Assembly: GCA_964435575.1 (NCBI GenBank)
Contig: CAYSZS010000010.1
Coordinates: 1-37,451 of the forward strand
Reading direction: 5' to 3'
Length of the DNA stretch: 37,451 nt
DNA from: GWB1-39-12 sp964435575
GTDB lineage: Bacteria; Patescibacteriota; Microgenomatia; UBA8517
Positions 30,064-37,451 of the stretch are shown here, in pieces. The notes under the pieces were generated by a model that worked only from the letters and a program-made list of their open reading frames with translations, was not told where the DNA came from and made no database searches. Position 1 is the stretch's first letter. Each line of letters starts with the position of its first letter. A program made the translations under genes and the position numbers.

Positions 30064-32748
30064 ATGGATATTGGTAAAGTACAACCAGCTTCAATTGTCG
30101 AAGAAATGGAGAAGTCCTATCTGGACTATGCGATGAGCGTTATCGTCGCCCGTGCCCTCCCAGACGTTCGGGACGGTTTAAAACCGGTTCACAGAAGAAT
30201 TCTTTACGCAATGCACCAGATGGGGTTGACCCATTCATCAAACTTCACAAAATCCGCAAAAGTTGTAGGAGAAGTACTCGGAAAATATCATCCCCACGGC
30301 GATATGGCGGTATACGACGCACTCGTTCGAATGGCGCAAACTTTTTCTCTCAGGTACCCACTAATCCGAGGTCAGGGAAATTTCGGGAGCGTTGACGGCG
30401 ATCCGCCGGCAGCCATGCGCTATACGGAAGTTAAACTTGCCACAATTTCGGAATTTATGCTAACCGACATTGAAAAAGGAACCGTTGACTTTTTGGACAA
30501 CTTTGACGCAACCCTAAAAGAGCCCGTGTTTCTGCCCGCACTTCTTCCCAACCTTCTTCTCATGGGATCTGAAGGAATTGCGGTCGGAATGGCAACAAAA
30601 ATTCCTCCCCACAACCTCTCCGAAGTAGTGGACGCGGTTATTGCGACAATCAAAAAAGGCAAAGTAGTATTTGAGCTAAAAACACAACAGGAGCAAACCG
30701 ACTTTGTCATCAAACAGATCACTTTGGTGGCAGCCGGCCAGTCAGCAGACAGTGGCCTGAAGAACAAGCAAAAGAAAGAAGTAAATGGCGAAATAAAGGC
30801 TTCTGACGTTGGTTTTGAAAGCGAGATCACAATCGACGAATTAAGCGAAATTGTTCCCGGACCCGATTTCCCAACAGGAGGAGCAATTTACGACGCAAAC
30901 TCCCTCAAAGACGTTTATTCAACGGGTCGGGGTAGAATTGTAGTCAGAGGCGTTGCGGAGATAGTGGACTCACCCGAGCGAGTGCGGGGAACAAAAGTCA
31001 GGCAACAAATCGTCATCTCCGAAATTCCTTATCAAGTCAATAAAGCAACTCTTGTCAAAAAGATTGCAGAACTCGTGAAAGATAGAAAAATAGTCGGAAT
31101 CGCGGACTTAAGAGACGAATCGGATAAAGAAGGGATGAGAGTCGTAGTTGACCTTAAGCGTGACGCTCGTCCCAAGTCAATTCTTAACAATTTGTATAAG
31201 CACACTCAACTTCAAAGTTCATTTCCTGCAAATTTCGTAGCACTTGTTGACGGAACTCCGTACACCCTCAACCTTAAACAGATCGTTGTTGAGTATGTAA
31301 AACACAGACAAAAAGTAGTTACCAGGCGAACAATTTTTGAACTTACAGCCGCAAAGCGCCGTGCCCACATTTTGGAAGGATTAAAAATTGCCCTTGATAA
31401 TCTGGACGAGGTCATTTCAACTATTCGTAAAAGTCGAACCCAAGAAGACGCGAAAAATAACTTGATGAGAAAGTTTAAGTTAACCGACATACAATCAACT
31501 GCGATTCTTGACATGCAATTAAGGCGCCTGGCGGCTCTAGAGCGGGAAAAAATAGAAAAAGAATACGAAGAAATCAAAAAATTAATTGACCATCTTACCG
31601 CAATTTTGAAAGATCCCAAGAAAGTTTTGGAAATTATTGTAAAAGAGTTAACCGAAATCAAGGAAAAGTTTGGAGACAGCAGGCTTACAAAAATTTATAA
31701 GCAAAAAATTGGGGAGTTTAGCGAAGAAGACCTTATTGCTAAAGAAGAAACTCTTATTACACTGACAAAAACAGGCTACGTTAAAAGAGTTGCTCGTGGA
31801 ACTTATCGCTCACAGAGAAGGGGCGGCAAAGGAGTCACTGGTATGACCACGAAAGAAGAGGATGAAATAGAGCAGATTGTAGCTGCGACCACGCATGATA
31901 CTCTTTTATTCTTTACTAATACAGGCAAAGTTTACGGAACCAAGGTTTGGGAAATTCCGGAAACTTCGCGCCAGGCCAAAGGACAGGCAATTGTGAATAT
32001 TCTGGATTTGGGGCAGGAAGAAAAAATAATGTCAATACTACCCTTGGGTACAAAAAGCGCGCACCTTCTCATGGCAACGTCTCTTGGCATAGTCAAAAAG
32101 ACCAGAACTTCGGAATTTATAAATCTTCGCACCTCCGGCCTGATCGCAATAAAACTTGATCCGAAAGACTCCCTGGTAAAAGTAGCACAAACTACCGGGG
32201 TAGACCATGTTCTTCTGATCACTAAAAACGGCAAGGGTATTCGCTTCCCGGAGGCAAACACTCGCGCAATGGGTAGGGCAACATCGGGTATGCGTGGAAT
32301 AAAACTGGATAGCGGCGACGAAGTTATAGGCATGGAGATTTTTCCGGGAAAAGAAAAAAAACCCAAAGACAAAAGAAGAAAACACTTCAGAGACATCCTT
32401 ACAATTTCTGAGCATGGTCTTGGAAAAAGAACACCAACCCATCTTTTTCCGATACAAAAAAGGGCGGGAAAGGGGGTTAAAGCGTCAGTCGTTAATGCAA
32501 AAACAGGTAAACTAACGGCGGCAACAATGGTAACCGAGGCCACCGATCAGATTATTATTACCAGTAAAACCGGGCAAGTCATCAAGCTTCCCAACAAAAA
32601 CATTCCCCAGCTGGGACGGGCAACACAAGGAGTAATTCTCATGCGCTTTGCCAGAAAAGGAGACGGAGTTGCAGCAGTCGCACCTCTTAACAATAATGGG
32701 GAAGAAGAGGAAGAAGAAACACAAATAAAAACTTTGTCTAAGAAGTGA
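30064..32748 (+). CDS. gyrA: DNA gyrase subunit A
   Basis: 894 residues. Breakage-reunion domain with catalytic Tyr120 in AAMRYTEVKL, and typical DGLKPVHRRILYAM and GDMAVYDALVRM. The GyrA box QRRGGKGVTG in the C-terminal beta-pinwheel identifies gyrase and not topo IV. A Lys/Gln/Ser-rich segment of about 50 residues (roughly 200-250) is inserted before the EIVPGPDFPTGG motif, where E. coli GyrA has only a short linker. The acidic tail is EEEEEE-like. Its 3-prime end overlaps the convergent hydrolase gene by 11 nt. Confidence 0.97.
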   Translation: MDIGKVQPASIVEEMEKSYLDYAMSVIVARALPDVRDGLKPVHRRILYAMHQMGLTHSSNFTKSAKVVGEVLGKYHPHGDMAVYDALVRMAQTFSLRYPLIRGQGNFGSVDGDPPAAMRYTEVKLATISEFMLTDIEKGTVDFLDNFDATLKEPVFLPALLPNLLLMGSEGIAVGMATKIPPHNLSEVVDAVIATIKKGKVVFELKTQQEQTDFVIKQITLVAAGQSADSGLKNKQKKEVNGEIKASDVGFESEITIDELSEIVPGPDFPTGGAIYDANSLKDVYSTGRGRIVVRGVAEIVDSPERVRGTKVRQQIVISEIPYQVNKATLVKKIAELVKDRKIVGIADLRDESDKEGMRVVVDLKRDARPKSILNNLYKHTQLQSSFPANFVALVDGTPYTLNLKQIVVEYVKHRQKVVTRRTIFELTAAKRRAHILEGLKIALDNLDEVISTIRKSRTQEDAKNNLMRKFKLTDIQSTAILDMQLRRLAALEREKIEKEYEEIKKLIDHLTAILKDPKKVLEIIVKELTEIKEKFGDSRLTKIYKQKIGEFSEEDLIAKEETLITLTKTGYVKRVARGTYRSQRRGGKGVTGMTTKEEDEIEQIVAATTHDTLLFFTNTGKVYGTKVWEIPETSRQAKGQAIVNILDLGQEEKIMSILPLGTKSAHLLMATSLGIVKKTRTSEFINLRTSGLIAIKLDPKDSLVKVAQTTGVDHVLLITKNGKGIRFPEANTRAMGRATSGMRGIKLDSGDEVIGMEIFPGKEKKPKDKRRKHFRDILTISEHGLGKRTPTHLFPIQKRAGKGVKASVVNAKTGKLTAATMVTEATDQIIITSKTGQVIKLPNKNIPQLGRATQGVILMRFARKGDGVAAVAPLNNNGEEEEEETQIKTLSKK

Positions 32749-33250
32749 GGAACTTCTGAAAATCTTCAGGGTAGGGGTAATGGTGGTCGGAACGGGGTTT
32801 GGAAATTACTTTCAGCTTGGGTTCGACAGAGTGATAGAACTTTTCCGCTTCGGGAAAAGGAACAAATTTATCGTTCTCATTTTGAATACAAAGTATATTC
32901 TCTATAGGTATTTTGGAAAGAACGGTTTTTACCAGCCCTTTTCTGTCTTCACCCGCAACGCTCGCAATTCCACACAAAATAACTTTATTAACCTGCGAAG
33001 AAATCTTGGGAATTAAATTAAGCGCAACAAATACTCCGACGGACTTTGCAATAATATTCACTTTATCATTACCAATCTCGCCTAGTGTTTTTTCGATTTC
33101 TTCTCTTAGACTTAAACTTAAACTTTTATCATCCCAGTGTCTCCAATAATGTACTGTAGTCGGTAGTCCGTTAGCTGTTAGCTTTTCTGCAACCTCTTCC
33201 GCCCACTCTTTATTATGCTCCGAATATCCAGGCAAAATTATCGTTTTCAT
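32738..33250 (-). CDS. Small alpha/beta hydrolase (RBBP9/YdeN-like)
   Basis: 170 residues. MKTIILPGYSEHNKEWAEEV is the first strand and loop. IIAKSVGVFVAL holds the nucleophile Ser in an A-x-S-x-G elbow. IQNENDKFVPF supplies the Asp, and SDHHYPYPEDF the His. The small size and order match RBBP9/YdeN serine hydrolases, whose natural substrates are mostly unknown. It lies downstream of the recombinase gene and converges on gyrA with an 11-nt overlap. Confidence 0.8.
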   Translation of the reverse strand: MKTIILPGYSEHNKEWAEEVAEKLTANGLPTTVHYWRHWDDKSLSLSLREEIEKTLGEIGNDKVNIIAKSVGVFVALNLIPKISSQVNKVILCGIASVAGEDRKGLVKTVLSKIPIENILCIQNENDKFVPFPEAEKFYHSVEPKLKVISKPRSDHHYPYPEDFQKFLTS

Positions 33251-33260
33251 ATTCCATGAA

Positions 33261-33290
33261 ACCCCGTAAAATACTTCGCATTAACGGGGT
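33261..33290 (-). other. Hairpin between recombinase and hydrolase genes
   Basis: ACCCCGT (33261-33267) and ACGGGGT (33284-33290), with AA/TT extension across a one-base bulge. On the minus strand only TTT follows, so terminator strength would be low. It lies 10 nt upstream of the hydrolase ATG. Confidence 0.45.
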
Positions 33291-33303
33291 AGGTGCTTCT
33301 TAA

Positions 33304-34134
33304 CTACTTCCCACGGCCATGAAAAGCCTCATGAACATCTTTCAAGTGTTTGTGGGTNNNNNNNNNNNNNNNNNNNNNNNNNNNNNNNNNNNNNNNNNNN
33401 NNNNNNNNNNNNNNNNNNNNNNNNNNNNNNNNNNNNNNNNNNNNNNNNNNNNNNNNNGGTTTGCCTTTGTGGTGGATAAATAAGGGTTTATATTTATCAG
33501 GTCTTGCTTTCAGATAGTTTTCAAGCCAGTTCACTGCGCGGGAAGATAAAAACACGACTCTTGCTTTGCCTCCTTTTCCGACAATTCCGAACTCCCGTCT
33601 TTCCAAGTCAACCTTATCCCTATCAAGTTTTGTTAATTCCGATACCCGAAGTCCTGTTGAAAATAAAACCTCCAGGATTGCTTTATCGCGCTTGCCTTGG
33701 ATTGTCGAAAGAGATGGTGCATTAAGAAGCCTATCTACCTGATCTCCTGACAAAAATTTTACGGTACGCTCCGGAATTTTAGGCAAGTCGATTTTGTCAG
33801 GAGACATTACCTTGAAATCGTTCTTTATAAGCCAGCGTAAAAACGAGCGGAGTGCAATTACATGATAACCCTGAGTTTTTCTTGATAAAGTTCCGTCCTT
33901 GCCGTCTGTAAGTCTTGAAAGATAGACTCTATATTGTCTCACAACCTCGGGATTAATATCATTCAAGTTAAGCCTAATTCCTTCCTTTGTTAACCAACCC
34001 ATAAACCTTTTTAAATAATGTTTGTAATTTCTTATGGTTAGGGGAGAGGAGCCTTTCTCAACTTCAAGATATTCCAAAAATTCATCAATTTTTCTTCCAA
34101 TCTCGCTCTGTGAAGTTTGGGCATCGGCAGGCAT
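33304..34134 (-). CDS. Xer-type tyrosine recombinase, interrupted by a scaffold gap
   Basis: The N-terminal SAM-like domain (about 12-105) and the first part of the catalytic domain are visible. Arg163 in TGLRVSELTKL is the first catalytic Arg, and GKGGKAR (about 186-192) is the Lys beta-hairpin. The gap 33358-33457 removes the HxxR box and Tyr region. After it, THKHLKDVHEAFHGRGK is the normal Xer end right after the catalytic Tyr. Family spacing needs about 65 residues, so the true gap is likely longer than 100 nt. XerC/XerD-like chromosome-dimer resolution is likely. Promoter TTGACA/TAGGAT is upstream. Confidence 0.88.
   Translation of the reverse strand: MPADAQTSQSEIGRKIDEFLEYLEVEKGSSPLTIRNYKHYLKRFMGWLTKEGIRLNLNDINPEVVRQYRVYLSRLTDGKDGTLSRKTQGYHVIALRSFLRWLIKNDFKVMSPDKIDLPKIPERTVKFLSGDQVDRLLNAPSLSTIQGKRDKAILEVLFSTGLRVSELTKLDRDKVDLERREFGIVGKGGKARVVFLSSRAVNWLENYLKARPDKYKPLFIHHKGKXXXXXXXXXXXXXXXXXXXXXXXXXXXXXXXXXXTHKHLKDVHEAFHGRGK
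33358..33457. other. 100-N scaffold gap in the recombinase gene
   Basis: Exactly 100 N, a conventional placeholder, with no duplicated flanks. The missing sequence should encode the rest of the Xer active site. Confidence 0.95.
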
Positions 34135-34143
34135 TTCAAAATA

Positions 34144-34172
34144 ATCCTAGCAGATATGAGGTAGTATGTCAA
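34144..34172 (-). promoter_or_regulatory. Promoter of the Xer-type recombinase
   Basis: Minus strand TTGACA (34167-34172), a 17-nt spacer and TAGGAT (34144-34149). The ATG at 34134 is 9 nt beyond. The -35 overlaps the stop codon of the upstream HAD gene. Confidence 0.7.
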
Positions 34173-34945
34173 CATTGTGCGACACTACTTTTCCGATTAA
34201 TAAATAAGTCATAAGCTTGTTGCATGTTTGGAAGATTACCATTAGATCCTGAAATTCTAATGTAATTAAGTCTAGAAACAGGCAGATAATCCATCTCGCA
34301 AAGGTCAGACAAAAGAACCAGCGTAGCCTTCGGATTATATGTGAGAATTGTCTTAGCATGCGAGGGGACGTCCTCAAAGAAAACTCCTTCTCCGTGCCTA
34401 TCCCGCGTTAAAAAACCGTACATAAATGCTTTGTAAATTTCTCTTTTGATGTCATGTGGAGACTGCATGTATATGTGTTCACTGGGCATCCATGGTTCCC
34501 ATCGCTTAAACCAAGCAATGGTTGCATCATAAACATTTTTATATAACCTATTTTCGGAATCTTCAACGAGATCAGTTCTTGACGAAATTACAGGAAAAGA
34601 ATAACCATGATCGTAAAACCAAAATGACATTTCAGTAGCACCCGGAACAGGGTCTGCCTTATATAGTAAGTCCGGGTCATACCAAAGTTTTTTTTCAAGA
34701 ACTTGTGCGTCTTCATCCGACAAACCTTGAATTTTGGCCAATTTTTCTATACTACGCCACTCTCTAATATCTGAAGCTATATAGTTGGTTCCGAACATTC
34801 CGTTAAATACCTTAATAACTAAAGTCCTTGTATCCGACCTTACACCGTCGTTGTCGCTGAATGCTTTTACTTTTTGAAAATATTTTTCAGGTGTCGTCTG
34901 AAAATATTCAGGTGTATAAATAAATCTTTCAAGGCCGTAAGACAT
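34169..34945 (-). CDS. HAD-superfamily hydrolase, 5-prime-nucleotidase-like
   Basis: 258 residues. HAD motifs: SDNDGVRSDT with Asp31 and Asp33 (motif I), PVISSRTD near 119-125 (motif II), a Lys in the DIKREIYK region, and FFEDVPSHAKT with Glu191-Asp192 (motif IV). A helical cap lies between motif I and II. The pattern fits deoxyribonucleotidase (NT5C-like) or related phosphatases; substrate uncertain. The base composition resembles its neighbours. It is followed closely by the recombinase gene and preceded by a long gene-poor region. Confidence 0.65.
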   Translation of the reverse strand: MSYGLERFIYTPEYFQTTPEKYFQKVKAFSDNDGVRSDTRTLVIKVFNGMFGTNYIASDIREWRSIEKLAKIQGLSDEDAQVLEKKLWYDPDLLYKADPVPGATEMSFWFYDHGYSFPVISSRTDLVEDSENRLYKNVYDATIAWFKRWEPWMPSEHIYMQSPHDIKREIYKAFMYGFLTRDRHGEGVFFEDVPSHAKTILTYNPKATLVLLSDLCEMDYLPVSRLNYIRISGSNGNLPNMQQAYDLFINRKSSVAQC

Positions 34946-35874
34946 GTTTTTGTGAGTTTATCCAAATTATTAACCTTAAGCAAGTATCTATTTGAATTAA
35001 CGACCTCACCATTTCAATTCTAACGAGTTTTTTAAGAAAAGACGTATAACTAATCATCTCTTTAGGTCTTATTTTGTCCGATAATAAGGTATTTATTGCA
35101 TAATTGACGCAACGAAAAACCCGCATTATCGGAATTCATAAAATACGGGGGGGGAGGGGTAATTTCCTGTAAATTATTATATTATTTTATTCGCTAATAT
35201 TTCGGTTTGATAAATTGTGTGACATATATTTCAGAGAATATAAATTAGATTAAAAGTATGAACAACAAGTAATAAATTATAAGAGAAAGAGAGAAATTGA
35301 GCGCAAAACGCTCCACTCCGATCATCGTCTTAATTACGTCGTAAAAGTATCATTGTGCGTCAATATAATAATACGATACTCTGTACAGTACTTATCCCTT
35401 AATGCCCGCCTTCCAGAGGACTAATATTTATATCCCTGCCTTTTTCTAGCGCATTCTAAGAAACCTATTCTCCCTGAAAGGATTGTTTATCCCATTGTTT
35501 TGGACTCCTCCTAGAACTTCTTAACTTATCCACAAGGCTTAATATAAACCTATGCAAAATACCCCGCACCAAATGAGCATCTGATTTTTAATATTCGAGT
35601 ATTACGGGAAGTACAAGACTTACTTTTTGTCAAGTAAAACAAATATAAAAAAACAGACAAAAATCAGGAGAATATTATGCTTCATTTGGTGCGGGGTTGA
35701 AGCTAACAACTATATCATTCTACGTCAATTGTTGGTGCTTATTCTTCGTTTTAAGACCTTCGGGTATTTTTCATTCGGCCTCCGATGTACCGTTCTGTGA
35801 AAAAATCCTATAATATTCGTGAAAAGCGACCTGCCAGTAAATAGCCTATAATAATTCTGGCTCAAAACACTTCT
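34946..35874. other. AT-rich gene-poor region of about 930 bp
   Basis: No convincing ORF; a 65-codon frame at 34929-35126 (minus) has no family features and overlaps the HAD start. Contents: a G-rich run near 35146-35158, a GAGCG/CGCTC mini-hairpin near 35300, scattered TATAAT-like boxes, one perfect DnaA-box-like TTATCCACA (35527-35535) and the large inverted repeat at 35561-35697. I searched by eye for tmRNA, RNase P RNA, SRP RNA and tRNA signatures and found none. Confidence 0.6.
35561..35697. repeat. Long interrupted inverted repeat (137 bp)
   Basis: ACCCCGCACCAAATGA (35561-35576) pairs perfectly with TCATTTGGTGCGGGGT (35682-35697). GCAT/ATGC and CTGATTTTT (35581-35589)/AAAAATCAG (35659-35667) extend the stem to 29 bp with two bulges. 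An inner TTACTT/AAGTAA stem lies in the loop. It is either a structured RNA or a palindromic DNA element; no ORF is inside. Confidence 0.7.
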
Positions 35875-36624
35875 CTATCTCCCCTGNNNNNNNNNNNNNN
35901 NNNNNNNNNNNNNNNNNNNNNNNNNNNNNNNNNNNNNNNNNNNNNNNNNNNNNNNNNNNNNNNNNNNNNNNNNNNNNNNNNNNNNNGCAACAGTAAGGAA
36001 AAGTGATCCGACAACAACGGATGTGGGCCAGAAAAAAATGGCTATTGCGATCTCCCCCATTATTACGCTAGCGATTAATGAAAATCTCCCAACCTTTCTG
36101 GAAAAATTTTTCTCGAGTTCTACTTCCCAAAACCCGTGGAAAAAAAGCGGAAAAGAAGCCAATATGGAAGTTACCGCGTAGAGATATATTGGCCATTTCA
36201 ATGATAATATTGTGTCAAAAATAAGGAAGAATGATAATAATGTGAGTACAAAACCAACTCCCTTAGCAGCACGCAAAAGCGCAATGGTCCTGATTGCAGA
36301 AACCGTATAAATATTTGCCGTCAAACACAAAGCATAAATTCCAAATCCGTAAAAAATTACTATGGGAATCCTGGTAAGTGGGCTTGTAGGGAGTAGAAAC
36401 CAAAAGAAACCGACTCCAAGTGTAAAAATTAAAGGCAAGGTCAATGTAATAAGGGTCATATTAAATCCCAAACCCTCTTTTAATGACCAAAAAAATAGTA
36501 GCAGCGTTAACAATCCAAGTAAACCAATGCTTATGATTCTATATTGTTCTGGTAAAAATTGTATGCCAACAAAACCAAGAGAAAGAGTTATTGAGGTAGC
36601 TATAAAACGTTTGCGTTTGGACAT
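35875..36624 (-). CDS. Polytopic membrane protein of unknown function, 3-prime end in scaffold gap
   Basis: About 212 residues are readable from the ATG at 36624, then a 100-N gap (35887-35986); the end after the gap (QGR and stop) is uncertain. At least seven hydrophobic helices are visible, starting MSKRKRFIATSITLSLGFVGIQFLP. Short charged loops occur between them (LLRAAKG, EVELEKNFSRKVGR). I do not recognise the family. It begins 6 nt after the yebC stop and is probably co-transcribed with it. Confidence 0.7.
   Translation of the reverse strand: MSKRKRFIATSITLSLGFVGIQFLPEQYRIISIGLLGLLTLLLFFWSLKEGLGFNMTLITLTLPLIFTLGVGFFWFLLPTSPLTRIPIVIFYGFGIYALCLTANIYTVSAIRTIALLRAAKGVGFVLTLLSFFLIFDTILSLKWPIYLYAVTSILASFPLFFHGFWEVELEKNFSRKVGRFSLIASVIMGEIAIAIFFWPTSVVVGSLFLTVXXXXXXXXXXXXXXXXXXXXXXXXXXXXXXXXXXQGR
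35887..35986. other. 100-N scaffold gap in the membrane protein gene
   Basis: Exactly 100 N with no duplicated flanks. The true length and the end of the membrane protein are unknown. Confidence 0.95.
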
Positions 36625-36630
36625 GCGAAA

Positions 36631-37377
36631 TCAGTTACCAATTTTCTCAAGTACAACCTGTGGTATCTCCACATTGGTAAACAACTTTTGGACGTCGTCG
36701 TGGGCTTCCAAATTCTCAAGAAAAGATAAAATCTTTTTGGCTAAGTCCACTTCTTCAATAACCTGAAAATTTTTAGGCTTACTTATAAGCTCGATTGAAT
36801 TTACCTTAAATCCCAAAGACGTCAACTTATCCCTAATTTCTCTGACACTACCGGCTTCGGTGTAAACCTCAATCGCGTCATCGGTCTCGCTTATATCCTC
36901 CACTCCCAAATCAACTAAGGGTAGCATTACTTCCTCAAAGTTATCTTTCTTTTCTGTCAGGATGAGGCCCCTGGGGTCAAAATTAAAGGAAACTGATCCG
37001 GGTCCGGCTAAGCTGCCTCCTCCCCTATCGAAAATGTTTTTAATTTCCTGTCCGGTTCTATTTCTATTGTCTGTTACCACCTCAACTATTACTGCAATGC
37101 CACCCGGGCCATAACCTTCGTAAATAACCTCTTCTAAATCCCCCGACTTAGCTTGAGCCGCTTTTATTGCCCTTTCAATATTTTCTTTGGGCATATTGGA
37201 AGACCTTGCGGCTTCAATCGCCATCCGAAGTTTATAGTTGGCATCAGGATCGGTCCCTCCCCCACTTTTTACTGCAATTTGAATGCCGCGAGCAAGGCGC
37301 GAAAATACCCTGCCCTTGGCCGCATCTTTTGCCTCTTTTTGTCTTTTTATCGTCGCATAGTGAGAATGCCCGCTCAT
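36631..37377 (-). CDS. yebC: YebC/TACO1-family protein
   Basis: 248 residues. MSGHSHYATIKRQKEAKDAAKGRVFSRLARGI is the conserved start (usually AGHSKWANIKH). SNMPKENIERAIKAA, YEGYGPGGIAVIVEVVTDNRNRT and GSVSFNFDPRGLI are the family blocks. Members act as DNA-binding regulators and as translation factors easing ribosome stalling at prolines. The start is supported by a TATAAT box 7 nt upstream. Confidence 0.95.
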   Translation of the reverse strand: MSGHSHYATIKRQKEAKDAAKGRVFSRLARGIQIAVKSGGGTDPDANYKLRMAIEAARSSNMPKENIERAIKAAQAKSGDLEEVIYEGYGPGGIAVIVEVVTDNRNRTGQEIKNIFDRGGGSLAGPGSVSFNFDPRGLILTEKKDNFEEVMLPLVDLGVEDISETDDAIEVYTEAGSVREIRDKLTSLGFKVNSIELISKPKNFQVIEEVDLAKKILSFLENLEAHDDVQKLFTNVEIPQVVLEKIGN

Positions 37378-37384
37378 ACGCTAG

Positions 37385-37390
37385 ATTATA
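37385..37390 (-). promoter_or_regulatory. -10 box of yebC, leaderless
   Basis: Minus-strand TATAAT (37385-37390), 7 nt before the ATG at 37377. No consensus -35 at 17 nt. The remaining 60 bases to the window end hold nothing I can identify. Confidence 0.55.
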
Positions 37391-37451
37391 CTACGATTAC
37401 GGGACAACTTCGCGCCAGGTGATGTTTTTGCCTGAAAGGTAAGGCGGCCAG

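Noticed and set aside
34929..35126. 65-codon minus-strand ORF upstream of the HAD gene
   Set aside because: It has no family features, no ribosome-binding site or promoter, and overlaps the HAD start.
35527..35535. Perfect DnaA box TTATCCACA as evidence for oriC
   Set aside because: It is a single box with no cluster, and dnaA or dnaN is not nearby. One 9-mer is expected by chance in AT-rich sequence; kept only as context.
1..37451. CRISPR arrays, rRNA, tRNA, IS transposases, prophage genes
   Set aside because: Looked for on both strands; no spaced repeats, no RNA gene signatures and no transposase or phage motifs were seen.

Overview
The window looks like a scaffold from a small-genome, apparently single-membrane bacterium. 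I infer Candidate Phyla Radiation (Patescibacteria), probably a Microgenomates-type lineage. The evidence is short housekeeping proteins, very tight gene packing, a type IV pilus set with PilB, PilT, PilC, PilM, PilN, PilO and PilD but no secretin (PilQ/PilP), a K+-independent proton-pumping pyrophosphatase, and start codons sitting 6-12 nt behind -10 boxes (leaderless transcripts). No rRNA or tRNA is present, so the taxonomy stays an inference. Three 100-N scaffold gaps (15336-15435, 33358-33457, 35887-35986) interrupt genes.

Layout. 1-2557 (-): class A penicillin-binding protein, cut by the window edge. 2584-7985 (+): tyrS, a 36-residue membrane ORF, recG, then rpmF-nusB-ACP-like-rnc and rpsP-khpA; several of these stop and start codons overlap. 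7959-22405 (-): one roughly 14 kb type IV pilus locus. In transcription order it holds pilB, pilT, pilC, the probable major pilin with its own terminator, a PMT-type (GT39) glycosyltransferase, pilD, an S23/four-helix-bundle gene inside a pair of inverted arms, six or seven minor pilins, and pilM, pilN, pilO. 22412-24169 (-): ABC exporter. 24359-32748 (+): holB (delta prime), gyrB, hppA, a PrxQ-type peroxiredoxin, a stand-alone sigma region-4 protein, gyrA. 32738-37390 (-): an alpha/beta hydrolase, a Xer-type recombinase, a HAD 5-prime-nucleotidase-like protein, a gene-poor stretch of about 930 bp with a large inverted repeat, a polytopic membrane protein, yebC.

Functional logic. The pilus locus is nearly self-sufficient: assembly ATPase, retraction ATPase, platform protein, PilMNO complex, prepilin peptidase, one major and several minor pilins, and a membrane glycosyltransferase that could decorate the pilin. 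The + strand housekeeping blocks combine translation, RNA processing and DNA topology genes.

Most interesting signals. (1) The S23/four-helix-bundle gene is enclosed by inverted arms that abut its start and stop codons. Two ORF-less palindromes with related arms (near 11.9 kb and 18.1 kb) occupy other gaps of the same locus, which suggests a mobile palindromic element family with autonomous-looking and empty members. (2) Two 65-bp palindromes, 53/65 identical, lie in frame at the leader-peptide position of two different prepilin genes. (3) 7-bp tandem repeats sit inside four coding regions. (4) A separate small palindrome family has a GAC loop and a compensatory base-pair change. (5) There are many leaderless promoters and several structured 5-prime leaders (gyrA, hppA, ABC exporter). 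(6) The glycosyltransferase has an apparent frameshift in an A8 tract. (7) The pilD scaffold gap is flanked by a 54-bp duplication and is almost certainly an assembly artefact.
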